NCBI GenBank assembly: GCA_963805475.1
Contig: CAWDUO010000010.1
Span: forward strand, 310,001-374,000
Direction: 5' to 3'
Source of the DNA: VRUE01 sp963805475
Lineage (GTDB): Bacteria; Actinomycetota; Thermoleophilia; Solirubrobacterales; 70-9
DNA: 64,000 bases
Below are positions 17,192-25,758 of the stretch, one piece after another. A program made the translations under genes and the position numbers. The notes beneath the pieces are model-generated. The model made no database searches. It saw nothing but the letters and a program-made list of their open reading frames with translations, and was not told the DNA's origin. Position 1 is the first letter of the stretch. Each line of letters begins with the position of its first letter.

Positions 17192-18255
17192 TTGAACCGC
17201 ATCATGATCACCGGCGGGGCCGGCTTTGTCGGCTCCAACCTTGCCGTCTCGCTGGCCTCCCGTCATCCCGAGTGGGAGGTCGTCGCGCTCGACAACCTCT
17301 ACCGGCGAGGCTCGGAGCTCAATCTTCCGCGGTTGGAGGCGGCGGGGGTCGAGTTCGTCAAGGGCGACGTGCGCGAGCCGGGCGATTTGGAGCGCTTCGA
17401 CTCGCTCGACGCGCTGATCGAGTGCTCGGCCGAGCCCTCGGTGATGAGCGGCGTCGACGGCGACACCTCCTACCTCGTCCACACGAATCTCACCGGCGCC
17501 TACAACTGCCTCGAGCAGGCGCGCCGCGCCGGCGCCTTCGTTCCTCTTCCTCTCGACCAGCCGCGTCTATCCGGTGGCGCCGCAGGTCGATCTGAAGCTG
17601 GAGGAGGCCGAGACGCGCTTCGAGATCGCAGCCTGAGCAGGCCGTTCCGGGCGTTTCTCCCGCTGGCGTCTCCGAGGACTTCCCGCTGAGCGGCGCGCGC
17701 ACGCTCTACGGCACGACCAAGCTCGCCGCCGAGCTGCTGATCGAGGAGTACCGCGCCGCCTTCGGCCTGCAGGCCGTCGTCGACCGCTGCGGAGTGATCG
17801 CCGGCCCCTGGCAGATGGGCAAGGTCGACCAGGGCGTGTTCACCCACTGGATGCTCGCCCACCGCTTCGGCAACCCGCTCAAGTACATCGGCTTCGGCGG
17901 CGAGGGCAAGCAGGTACGCGACCTGCTGCACGTCGAGGACCTGGTCGACCTGGTCGAGCGCCAGCTCCTGGCGTCAGAGGCATGGGACGGGCGCACGGTC
18001 AACGTCGGCGGCGGCCGCGAGTGCTCGCTCTCGCTGCGGGAGACGACCGAGATCTGCCGCAGGCTGACCGGCAACGAGGTGCCGATCGAGCCGGAGCCGG
18101 AGACGCGCGCCGGCGACGTCCCTATATATCTTTCCGACTGCTCCAGGCTCTTCGGCTTCGACGAGTGGCGTCCGCAGCGAAGCGCCGAGCAGGTGCTGGC
18201 CGACATCCACGAGTGGATCGCGGTCGGACGAGGAGCGGATTGCCGCGGCGCTTGA
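17192..18255 (+). CDS. NAD-dependent sugar-nucleotide epimerase/dehydratase (two frameshifts)
   Basis: Extended SDR sugar-nucleotide enzyme, about 353 residues after correction, closest in look to CDP-paratose 2-epimerase-like proteins. The nucleotide-binding GGAGFVGSNLA opens the protein, TSRVYP precedes the active site, and LYGTTKLAAE supplies YxxxK. Later segments are DRCGVIAGPWQMGKVDQGVFTHW, GKQVRDLLHVEDLV and TVNVGGG. Two extra bases break it: at 17543-17544 (CC) and 17632-17633 (CC); removing both restores VLFLSTSRVYPVAPQVDLKLEEAE... through AAEQAVPGVSPAGVSEDFPLSGARTLYG. A TTG start at 17192 sits 9 nt after TACCGT; ATG 17204 is the alternative. It pairs with the next epimerase and likely feeds the glycan locus. 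Confidence 0.82.
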
Positions 18256-18291
18256 CATCGACACCCCGACAGGGGAGAGGGAGTAAGAGGA

Positions 18292-19365
18292 ATGCCGGTA
18301 GCGATCGTCACGGGATCGGGGGGCCTGATCGGCTCGGAGGCCGTCGGCCACTTCATCGGCGAGGGCTTCGACGTGATCGGGATCGAGAACGACATGCGGG
18401 CTCGCTTCTTCGGTCCCGAGTCCTCGACCTCCCACGTCACCGAGCGGCTCGTGGCCGAGCACCCCGAGTTCCGGGTCGAGAACGCCGACATCCGCGACGC
18501 CGAGGCGGTCGAGCGGATCTTCGCCGAGCACGCCGGCAAGATCGAGCTGGTGGTCCACACCGCCGCCCAGCCCTCCCACGACTGGGCCGCGAGCGAGCCG
18601 CAGACCGACTTCGGCGTCAACGCCAACGGCACGCTCAACCTGCTGGAGGCCGCCCGCGCCCACTGCCCCGAGGCGCCCTTCGTCTTCTGCTCGACCAACA
18701 AGGTCTACGGCGACACGCCCAACTTCCTGCCGCTGCTGGAGCAGGAGAAGCGCCTCGAGCTGCCCGAGGACCATCCCTACTACAAGGGCATCGACACCTC
18801 GATGTCGATCGACTCCTCCACCCACTCGCTGTTCGGCGTCTCCAAGGCGGCCGCCGACCTGCTGGTGCAGGAGTACGGGCGCTACTTCGATATGCCGACG
18901 GTCGCCTTCCGCGGCGGCTGCTTGACCGGCCCCCAGCACGCCGGCGCGAAGCTGCACGGCTTCCTCGCCTACCTGATGAAGTGCACCGCGACCGGCACCC
19001 CCTACACCGTCTTCGGCTACGCGGGCAAGCAGGTGCGCGACAACATCCACAGCGCCGATCTGATCGCCGCCTTCGACGCCTACCGCAGGGCGCCCCGCCC
19101 CGCCGCCGTCTACAACATCGGCGGCGGGCGTTTCTCCAACTGCTCGATGCTCGAGGCGATCGAGGTCTGCGAGCGCGTCGCCGGGCGCGAGCTCGAGTGG
19201 GAGCTCAGCGAGGAGAACCGGATCGGCGATCACCGCTGGTGGATCTCCGACCTGGCGCCGTTCGAAGCCGATTACCCGGACTTCAAGTTGCGCTACGGGA
19301 TCGAGGACATCCTGCGGGAGATGTACGAGCAGAACGTCGAGCGCTGGACGGCGGCCGCGGCGTGA
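18292..19365 (+). CDS. CDP-paratose/tyvelose 2-epimerase-like NAD-dependent epimerase
   Basis: Extended SDR protein of 357 residues acting on a nucleotide sugar. TGSGGLIGSEAVGHF is the NAD-binding loop; FCSTNKVYGDTPNFLPL, HSLFGVSKAAADLLVQEYGRYF, RGGCLTGPQHAGAKLHGFLAYL and FGYAGKQVRDNIHSADL are the long landmarks of the CDP-tyvelose epimerase-like group. The catalytic YxxxK reads FxxxK here (FGVSK); I recall Phe at this spot in other members of this subgroup, so it is probably a family trait and not decay. The next gene starts inside its stop codon (GTGA, 19362-19365), so the two are translationally coupled. The exact sugar product cannot be stated. Confidence 0.85.
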   Translation: MPVAIVTGSGGLIGSEAVGHFIGEGFDVIGIENDMRARFFGPESSTSHVTERLVAEHPEFRVENADIRDAEAVERIFAEHAGKIELVVHTAAQPSHDWAASEPQTDFGVNANGTLNLLEAARAHCPEAPFVFCSTNKVYGDTPNFLPLLEQEKRLELPEDHPYYKGIDTSMSIDSSTHSLFGVSKAAADLLVQEYGRYFDMPTVAFRGGCLTGPQHAGAKLHGFLAYLMKCTATGTPYTVFGYAGKQVRDNIHSADLIAAFDAYRRAPRPAAVYNIGGGRFSNCSMLEAIEVCERVAGRELEWELSEENRIGDHRWWISDLAPFEADYPDFKLRYGIEDILREMYEQNVERWTAAAA

Positions 19366-20102
19366 AGCTCTCGGTCGTGATCCCGGCCCAGAACGAGGAG
19401 GGGTCGGTGGGGGGGACGGTCGAGGGCGTGGTCGACGTCCTGGAGCGCGAGGGGGTCGACTACGAGGTCGTCGTCGTCAACGACCACAGCGAAGACTCGA
19501 CCGAAGCGATCGTCGCCGCGATCGGCGCCGAGAACCCGCGCGTGCGCGTCTATCCGTCCCATCACGAACGCGGCTTCGGCAACACGATCCGTGCCGGCCT
19601 GGAGGTCTTCCAGGGCGACGCGGTGGCGATCGTGATGGCCGACGCATCCGACAACCCCGAGGACCTCGTCATGTTCCACCGGGTCCTCGAGGAGGGCTGG
19701 GATTGCGCCTTCGGCTCGCGCTTCATGCCCGGCGCCGAGGTCTACGACTACCCGCGACTCAAGTACGTCGTCAACCGGCTCGCCAACCAGTTCATCCGCC
19801 TGCTCTTCCGCCACCGCTACAACGACACGACGAACGCCTTCAAGGCCTACCGGCGCGAGGTCATCGAGACGATCCAGCCGCTGCTCTCCAAGCACTTCAA
19901 CCTGACCGTCGAGATGCCGCTGAAGGCGATCATCCGCGGCCACACGTTCAAGGTCGTCCCGACCAACTGGACCAACCGCGCCTCCGGCGAGGCGAAGCTG
20001 AAGATGAAGGAGATGGGCAGCCGCTACCTCTTCATCGTCCTCTATGTGTGGCTGGAGCAGACGCTTAGCCGCGGCGATTACAGGGTGCGGCAGTCGGCTT
20101 GA
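19362..20102 (+). CDS. Glycosyltransferase family 2 (polyprenol-phosphate sugar synthase-like)
   Basis: GT2 enzyme of 246 residues. KLSVVIPAQNEEGSVGGTVEGVVDVL opens the GT-A fold; VVVNDHSEDSTEAIV and AIVMADASDNPEDL give the nucleotide and metal-binding acids; FGSRFMPGAEVYDYPRLK and DTTNAFKAYRREVI are like dolichol-phosphate sugar synthases. The C-terminal region (MGSRYLFIVLYVWLEQTL) may associate with the membrane but is not a clear multi-helix anchor. GTG start overlaps the epimerase stop by 4 bp, so the epimerase product may be its donor substrate (inference). It converges with the TylF-like gene, whose stop adjoins its own. Confidence 0.85.
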   Translation: MKLSVVIPAQNEEGSVGGTVEGVVDVLEREGVDYEVVVVNDHSEDSTEAIVAAIGAENPRVRVYPSHHERGFGNTIRAGLEVFQGDAVAIVMADASDNPEDLVMFHRVLEEGWDCAFGSRFMPGAEVYDYPRLKYVVNRLANQFIRLLFRHRYNDTTNAFKAYRREVIETIQPLLSKHFNLTVEMPLKAIIRGHTFKVVPTNWTNRASGEAKLKMKEMGSRYLFIVLYVWLEQTLSRGDYRVRQSA

Positions 20103-20882
20103 TCAGACGCTGCTCTTTCGCCAACTCACTCCCGTCCAGTCGATCTGCTCGATGGGATCGGAGATCGCATTGTCCCTTCGAAAATCCTCCACGGCATTCC
20201 GACATTGAGGAATTGCACCGTAATCGTCGATGACAACGATACCTCCCGGCGAAAGATCTGGATAGAGGGACTTGAGCGCTACGATTGTGGACTCGTACAT
20301 GTCGCCATCTAACCGTAGAAGCGACCACGTGTTCCGCCCTCTTAAGGGCGGCAGGGAGTCACTGAACCAGCCCGGCAGAAAGCGGACTTGAGCATCGAGT
20401 AATCCGTAGCGCCGAAATGCGTCTCGCACGCTCTCTTCGGAGACGGATAGGTACTCGAAGACGAAGTGCTCGTCAATACCTGCATCGGCTGGGTACTCGA
20501 GAGGCTTGGACTGTGGGAGGCCCTGGAAGGAATCGGCGAGCCAGATCTCGCGTCGGTCGTCCCCGAGTGACGCGAGTACGGCTCGCATTAGGATTGATGC
20601 GCCGCCCCTCCAGACTCCCGTCTCGATGAGATGCCCCTCGACTCCATCTCGGACTATCGTTTCCACACAGTGCTGGAGGTGGTCGAGGCGTCGAAGCCCA
20701 ACCATCGTGGTTCCGTTGAGCGGCCAGTCTGATCCCACTTCCCGGCGCTCGATGTGTTTCGGGGAGAGTGGCTGAGGCTTGACGGTTCCGTTGGGTTGAG
20801 GTACGACGGTCCATGGTTGTGGGCCAAGAAGGTCGCAGAGCGAGCGCTTTAGCAAGGAAAGGTAGGAATCTCGAATTTCCAT
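20103..20882 (-). CDS. TylF/MycF-type O-methyltransferase
   Basis: SAM-dependent O-methyltransferase of 259 residues in the macrocin-O-methyltransferase (TylF) family, which methylates sugar hydroxyls. Seen are LIETGVWRGGASILMRAVL (SAM-binding segment), WLADSFQGLP, RFLPGWFSDSLPPL, LLRLDGDMYESTIVALKSLYP and IVVIDDYGAIPQCRNAVEDF, the last with the metal-binding Asp pair of this family. A role in methylating a surface-glycan sugar fits the neighbours. It opens the AT-richer part of the locus. The upstream 261 bp to the next gene hold no recognisable gene, only a TAGGCT box for that gene. Confidence 0.85.
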   Translation of the reverse strand: MEIRDSYLSLLKRSLCDLLGPQPWTVVPQPNGTVKPQPLSPKHIERREVGSDWPLNGTTMVGLRRLDHLQHCVETIVRDGVEGHLIETGVWRGGASILMRAVLASLGDDRREIWLADSFQGLPQSKPLEYPADAGIDEHFVFEYLSVSEESVRDAFRRYGLLDAQVRFLPGWFSDSLPPLRGRNTWSLLRLDGDMYESTIVALKSLYPDLSPGGIVVIDDYGAIPQCRNAVEDFRRDNAISDPIEQIDWTGVSWRKSSV

Positions 20883-21130
20883 TCTGCTGAAAGCTAACTG
20901 GAGTCGGCCATCTCGCGTCGCTCTCGATCAGCTATTTTGAAAATGAAATGGACGCGTTGGCGGCACCCACCCAGGGCTTGCTTACGCCGTTTCGTGCGCG
21001 TACTGCCAACCTTGCAATGGAGCGACGGGGGATTGGCAGCCGATATCTAAGCATCTTTAGGCGCTTGCGTGGCCGATCCTGATGGGCTCGGCTAGATCCC
21101 AAGCGACCGGAAGCTCGCTCAAGCGGTTGC

Positions 21131-21136
21131 TAGGCT
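21131..21136 (+). promoter_or_regulatory. -10-like box TAGGCT
   Basis: TAGGCT lies 7 nt before the ATG of the methyltransferase gene, with no Shine-Dalgarno in between, consistent with a leaderless start. Confidence 0.4.
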
Positions 21137-21143
21137 CCCGTCG

Positions 21144-22289
21144 ATGACTGACGCCTCTGCTGTGCCGGGATCATCAACTTCCCGGTACGACTTCACGGAA
21201 ATCGATCTCGATTCGGGCAGTTTGCATGCCGACGTGGTTGGGCTGGTCGGTGAAGGGGTCAGGGTGCTCGAGCTTGGCCCAGCTACTGGGTATATGTCTC
21301 GGGTGCTTGCAGATCACGATTGTGAGGTTGTCGGGATCGAGATTGATCCCGACATGGCCGGGCGGGCGGCGCAGTTCTGCGAGCGGGTGATCACCGGCGA
21401 TATCGACAACCTCGACCTGGAAGCGGAACTCGGCGACGATCGCTTTGATGTGATTGTCGCTGCGGACGTGCTCGAGCATCTCCGTGATCCGCTCAGGGCC
21501 TTAGTGCGTCTGCGAGATTTCCTGAAGCCTGACGGCTACTTTGTCATCTCGATCCCGAACGTCGCTCACGGCAGCGTCCGCCTCGCGTTGCTGGCAGGAC
21601 ATTTCGACTACAGCGAGATCGGCCTACTCGACTCAACTCATCTGCGCTTCTTCACTCGTGAGACCTTTGAGAGGCTGCTCGACGAAGCGGAGCTTGGCAT
21701 TGCCGAGCTCCGTCGGCACGATCTCAACCTCGATGCTTCCGAGGTGTCCTTTGACTCGGACTCTGTTCCAGTCGAGTTACGCGAGGAACTCGAGCATGAC
21801 CCTGATGCCCGTGCCTATCAGTTTGTATTCAAAGCGGTGCCGATGCCCCGTGAGGGGCTGCGTGAGGTTCAGGTTCGCCTACGCGAGATCGCAGAGCTAC
21901 GTACAAGAGCAGAACAGGCGGAGAAGCAGGTCGAAGAGGAGGAGAGGCGGGTCGAAGAGCTTGAGATAGCTCTCGCTGCCATTGGGGGGCGTGAGGGGGA
22001 GCTACGCCGGGCGCTGATCGAGGCACATGATCAGTTGCTGCGGCGCGACACCGAGCTGGAGTCGATGCGCGCTTCCGCCGACGCGACCGCTGCCAGGCGT
22101 GAGAAGGAAATCGAGGCCGTAAACGCCGAGCTGGTCGCGGCTCGGGTCGGTCTCGATCGCATTCGTCAGAGCCTTCCATTCCGGCTCTACGGCGCCCTCC
22201 AGACTGCACCTGGCATTCGCAGTATCCGCAAGCGCCGTGAGGCTAAATTCAAGGCCGAGGTCGCTGAGCGGTCCGGCCAGAGCCCTTAG
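21144..22289 (+). CDS. SAM-dependent methyltransferase with C-terminal coiled coil
   Basis: Class I methyltransferase fused to a coiled-coil tail, 381 residues. Motif I is VLELGPATGYMSRVL (about residues 40-54); VVGIEIDPDMA, GDIDNLDL and FDVIVAADVLEHLRDP follow in order, and HLRFFTRETFERLLDEAEL is typical of the ubiE/type 11-12 methyltransferases in polysaccharide clusters. From about residue 245 the sequence is heptad-like and rich in Glu, Arg and Leu (LRTRAEQAEKQVEEEERRVE), about 90 residues, ending in a basic segment. Coiled-coil methyltransferases in such loci can cap chains or set chain length, as WbdD does; that role is only a suggestion here. Two bases separate it from the next gene. 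Confidence 0.8.
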   Translation: MTDASAVPGSSTSRYDFTEIDLDSGSLHADVVGLVGEGVRVLELGPATGYMSRVLADHDCEVVGIEIDPDMAGRAAQFCERVITGDIDNLDLEAELGDDRFDVIVAADVLEHLRDPLRALVRLRDFLKPDGYFVISIPNVAHGSVRLALLAGHFDYSEIGLLDSTHLRFFTRETFERLLDEAELGIAELRRHDLNLDASEVSFDSDSVPVELREELEHDPDARAYQFVFKAVPMPREGLREVQVRLREIAELRTRAEQAEKQVEEEERRVEELEIALAAIGGREGELRRALIEAHDQLLRRDTELESMRASADATAARREKEIEAVNAELVAARVGLDRIRQSLPFRLYGALQTAPGIRSIRKRREAKFKAEVAERSGQSP

Positions 22290-22291
22290 AC

Positions 22292-24325
22292 ATGTCGGCG
22301 GTACCTCGCTGTGCGGTGGTGATTCCTACCTTTAATGGGGCGCACTTGCTCAGTACATGCCTTGAGTCCCTGTTCGCGCATCCGCCGAAGAACTGCGAGA
22401 TGCGCGTCATCGTCGTTGACGACGCATCGGAAGATGGGACGGCTGAGAGCTTCGACAACTGCGATGAGCGCTTAACTCTTATCACCAGAGAGAGCAATGG
22501 CGGCTTCGGCGTTGCGTGCAATGAAGGTGCCCGTGCCGCTGGCGACGTTGACCACCTTGTCTTTCTCAATAACGACACGGTGCCGCTCCCAGGCTGGCTG
22601 GACGCGCTCGTGGATGAAGCGGCCGAGCGATCCAACGCTGCCGCCATCGGCTCGAAGCTCCTCTACCCTGACGGGACGATCCAGCATGCTGGCGTCACAA
22701 TTGGTCAGGACCGCTGGCCGCATCATCTTTATGCTGGTCTGCCGAGCGAGCACGAGGTGGCCAACCGCCCGAAGCGCGTGATTGCCGTGACCGCCGCTTG
22801 TCTACTCGTGCGGCGACACGTCTTTGAGGAGCTGGAAGGTTTCGACATCGCCTTCCACAACGGCTATGAGGACGTCGATCTCTGCCATCGCATCGGAGAT
22901 CTCGGACACGAAATCCGCTATTGCCCGTTCAGCGTTCTATATCACCTTGAGTCGGTGACCCGTTGGGCCGACTACGACACGAAGCACGTCGAGCACAACA
23001 GCAGACTCTATGCAGAGCGATGGTGTGAGAAGATCGCTCCCGACGATTTCGAGCATTACCTTGCCGACGGGTTGATCCAAGCCGAATACGGGGCAATTTT
23101 CCCTATCCGACTCTCGATTTCGCCACTGCTGGCAGTGATCCAGCGCGGGACCAATGTCGATGATCGCCTTGAGCATCTGTTGGCGGTTCGCACCGACCAA
23201 TTACTTGAGCTACAGGCACTGAGGACCCGTGCAGCTCTCGACCACCGACGCGACGAGGCAAGCTTGCCGAAGGTCATTCGCTCTCGGCAGCGCACAGGCG
23301 GGGCCCCGGAGATCGTCCACCGGGGCACATTCCACCGCTTGGGACAAGGTGGGGACCGTTGCCGGGTCTCGATCCTGATGCCGTTGATGGACGCGGGTGA
23401 TGCGCTGCGACAGACGCTGCCCCTCCTGATCGAGCAAAAGGTCTCCGTCGACCTTGAGATTGTTGGCGTGGACTCGGCGTCGCGCGATGACACGATCGCG
23501 GTGCTTGAAGAGTTTGATGCGACGGCGATATCGATCGACCCGTCGGAGTTCGACCATGGTCTGACCCGCAATCTGCTGACCGAGCACGCGCGGGGTGATG
23601 TGCTCGTCTTTCTCAACGGCCGTAGTCGGCCTTGTAACGACGGTTGGTTGGCGCCGCTTCTGAACGCTCTTGATGCCGATCCGAGCGTGGCTGGAGCCAG
23701 CAGTCGGGTGCTCCCGTACCCGGATGCCGACCCACTAACATGCCGCGACGGCTCGCTAGAGCCGAGCGGTTCGCCGGAGCGATCAGTGAAGCGAATAGAG
23801 GACTGGAGATCCTACGCGGAAATGTCGGTCGAGCATCGCCGGTTGCTGCTTAACTTCCATACGGTGAGCGCAGCGGTCCGCGCCGACGTGATGAGGAAGT
23901 TCCCATTCAAGTCGGTGCGGGCGATCGGTGAGGATCTACTCTGGGCTCGCGAGGTGCTCGAGGTGGGCATGGCACTAGTCCATGAGGCCGAGTCCCGGGT
24001 CTATCACTCGCACGAGTACTCACTGCGCGAGTGGTTCATGCGCAACGTCGATGACGGCATCGCCAACCGCGACATTAATGGCCGCTCGCTGCCGGAGGAG
24101 GAGGCCGATGCCTTGGTCCGGGGCATGATCGAGAGTGACTGGACCTTTCTCCGCGACGAGCTTGAGCTCGAGGGCGAGGAGCTTAGGCGTTGGGGGGTCC
24201 AGGCCGCCTTGCGGCGCGCGGCGCAGACGGCGGGACAGTGGCTTGGGGTGAACTACACCGAGTTTCCTAGCGATGCAATTGAGGCCTTTTCCCGCGTCGC
24301 GAACAGCCGCCGTGAGGACTCGTGA
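22292..24325 (+). CDS. Two-domain GT2 glycosyltransferase
   Basis: Protein of 677 residues with two GT-A domains in tandem. Domain 1 (about 1-250): VVIPTFNGAHLLSTCLESL, VDDASEDGT, NGGFGVACNEGA, FLNNDTVPLPGWLD, VTAACLLVRRHVFEELEGFD and NGYEDVDLCHRI, as in rhamnosyltransferase-type GT2 enzymes. Domain 2 (about 350-600): VSILMPLMDAGDALRQTLPLL, VDSASRDDT, and FLNGRSRPCNDGWL where the usual DxD-type acid motif is replaced by NGRSRP, so this half may be altered or inactive. The C-terminus (EYSLREWFMRNVDDGIA) matches rhamnosyltransferase ends. With RmlABCD nearby, rhamnose transfer is plausible. Codon use is AT-richer than in the flanks. Confidence 0.82.
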   Translation: MSAVPRCAVVIPTFNGAHLLSTCLESLFAHPPKNCEMRVIVVDDASEDGTAESFDNCDERLTLITRESNGGFGVACNEGARAAGDVDHLVFLNNDTVPLPGWLDALVDEAAERSNAAAIGSKLLYPDGTIQHAGVTIGQDRWPHHLYAGLPSEHEVANRPKRVIAVTAACLLVRRHVFEELEGFDIAFHNGYEDVDLCHRIGDLGHEIRYCPFSVLYHLESVTRWADYDTKHVEHNSRLYAERWCEKIAPDDFEHYLADGLIQAEYGAIFPIRLSISPLLAVIQRGTNVDDRLEHLLAVRTDQLLELQALRTRAALDHRRDEASLPKVIRSRQRTGGAPEIVHRGTFHRLGQGGDRCRVSILMPLMDAGDALRQTLPLLIEQKVSVDLEIVGVDSASRDDTIAVLEEFDATAISIDPSEFDHGLTRNLLTEHARGDVLVFLNGRSRPCNDGWLAPLLNALDADPSVAGASSRVLPYPDADPLTCRDGSLEPSGSPERSVKRIEDWRSYAEMSVEHRRLLLNFHTVSAAVRADVMRKFPFKSVRAIGEDLLWAREVLEVGMALVHEAESRVYHSHEYSLREWFMRNVDDGIANRDINGRSLPEEEADALVRGMIESDWTFLRDELELEGEELRRWGVQAALRRAAQTAGQWLGVNYTEFPSDAIEAFSRVANSRREDS

Positions 24326-24338
24326 TAAAGCCGGTCCA

Positions 24339-25661
24339 GTGAAAGTTTTGCTCGTCAGCCATGGTTATCCCCCACATGGGGTAGCTGGGGTGGAGCGACT
24401 CACTGCGCAGACGGCGGTAGAACTAACCGAACGCGAACATGAGGTAACGGTTCTAACGCGCCGGCCCGACGACTACCCGAAGACGCTCGACCTACGGCAC
24501 GAGACACGAGACAGGGTTACCGTCGTCTCGATCATCGGCGGCGGCTCGAGCTTTGAGCGCTTTCCTAGGTTAGAGCCACAACTGGAGCGGACCTTCGAGC
24601 GAGTGCTGATCGAGGTAGCACCCGATGTGGTTCTGATCACCCACCTGATGAACCACTCTCCCGGCTATGTCGATGTGGCTCACCGTTGGGGGATACCGGT
24701 GGTGTTGGAGTTGCACGACTTCTTCATGCTATGCCCGCGCGCTCACCTTGAACGCCGCTCGGGAGAGGCATGCGCGGGGCCAGAGGCAGGCAGAGCATGT
24801 GCCGAGCACTGCTTTGGAGACCAGGAGAACACCGAGATGCGCTGGGCTCTGCGGTCCAGCAGCTTCGTCGAGGCACTTCGCGCGGCCGACGAGGTCGTCG
24901 CGCCCTCCTCCTTCGTTGCCGATGCTTTTGCCATTTCTAGAGGAGACGCACCGCCGATTCGAATCGTCGAGAATGGTGTCGCGTCGATGGGGCCAACTCT
25001 GTGCAAAGAGTCCGCAGGGGGGCGATCACTACGGCTCGCATCTATCGGTGTCACAGTCGAGCACAAGGGCTTTCAAGTCGTCGTCGAGGCGTTGCGACTT
25101 GCGGATCTGCCCGAAGCTGTGTACACAATTTTCGGAGTTGCGCTGCCGCCGTTCTCGACCGAACTCCAGAAGGCGGGAGACGAGGTGCGTGGCTTGCGAC
25201 TCCGTCTTGCCAACGGCTTTACCCCAGCTTATCTACCAGCCCTTCTGGCCGATTCGGACATCGTCGTCGTTCCCTCTCTGGTCCCCGAGACCTACTCGAT
25301 CGTCACCCGCGAGGCTTTCGCGTGCAATCTGCCCGTGATCGCCTCGCGAACTGGAGCGCTCCCGTCGGCGATCAGGGAGGGCGAGAACGGCTGGCTTTTC
25401 AAGCCCGGCGACGCGGTCGGCCTGGCTGATCTGTTGCGCCGCCTCGATGGCGACCGCGACATGCTTCGCCGTGCGGCGGCTGGCATAGTGCCTGACGACG
25501 TTCCGAGCGCAACTGTGCGAACCAAGCGGATCGAGGCCTTGCTTGAGGACCTGACCATGCGAACCGGATCGGATTCATTCAACAGCGAGGACGGCCGTGA
25601 GCTGGAGATCATGCGCCAGGCGATGGTGGCCGCCGATAGGCGCCGGATCGAAAAGCCTTAA
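24339..25661 (+). CDS. Glycosyltransferase family 4
   Basis: GT-B fold enzyme of about 440 residues. KVLLVSHGYPPHGVAGVERLTAQTAVEL is the N-terminal GT4 signature; HDFFMLCPRAHL and a Cys-containing insertion (CAGPEAGRACAEHC) follow. The C-terminal half has LASIGVTVEHKGFQVVVEAL and SLVPETYSIVTREAFACNLPVIAS, whose ETYSIVTRE gives the EX7E donor-binding motif. The GTG at 24339 is preferred because it begins the canonical strand and follows the previous stop by 13 bp; an upstream in-frame ATG at 24273 would overlap the previous gene. It probably extends the glycan chain on the cytoplasmic face. Confidence 0.85.
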   Translation: MKVLLVSHGYPPHGVAGVERLTAQTAVELTEREHEVTVLTRRPDDYPKTLDLRHETRDRVTVVSIIGGGSSFERFPRLEPQLERTFERVLIEVAPDVVLITHLMNHSPGYVDVAHRWGIPVVLELHDFFMLCPRAHLERRSGEACAGPEAGRACAEHCFGDQENTEMRWALRSSSFVEALRAADEVVAPSSFVADAFAISRGDAPPIRIVENGVASMGPTLCKESAGGRSLRLASIGVTVEHKGFQVVVEALRLADLPEAVYTIFGVALPPFSTELQKAGDEVRGLRLRLANGFTPAYLPALLADSDIVVVPSLVPETYSIVTREAFACNLPVIASRTGALPSAIREGENGWLFKPGDAVGLADLLRRLDGDRDMLRRAAAGIVPDDVPSATVRTKRIEALLEDLTMRTGSDSFNSEDGRELEIMRQAMVAADRRRIEKP

Positions 25662-25709
25662 GTTCGCTGTAGCCGGCACCGAATTGACCGCAGCGGCGCA
25701 TCTTTTGTT

Positions 25710-25732
25710 TTTCGACTTTGAGCGCGTCGAAA
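25710..25732. terminator. Weak hairpin between convergent glycosyltransferase genes
   Basis: TTTCGAC (25710-25716) and GTCGAAA (25726-25732) pair around a 9-nt loop in the gap between two converging genes. T-rich sequence lies before it on the plus strand and only a short A/T run follows, so it is a weak bidirectional terminator candidate. Confidence 0.3.
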
Positions 25733-25758
25733 TTACGGATCGTTTTCGAGAGATGACG

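Noticed and set aside
17537..17640. Programmed ribosomal frameshifting in the epimerase gene
   Set aside because: No slippery heptamer or downstream pseudoknot is evident, two shifts in one gene would be needed, and the same type of indel occurs in unrelated genes of the window.
20883..21143. Possible small gene in the 261-bp gap between the two methyltransferase genes
   Set aside because: No open frame with a start signal or protein-like composition; only a -10-like box for the downstream gene is seen.
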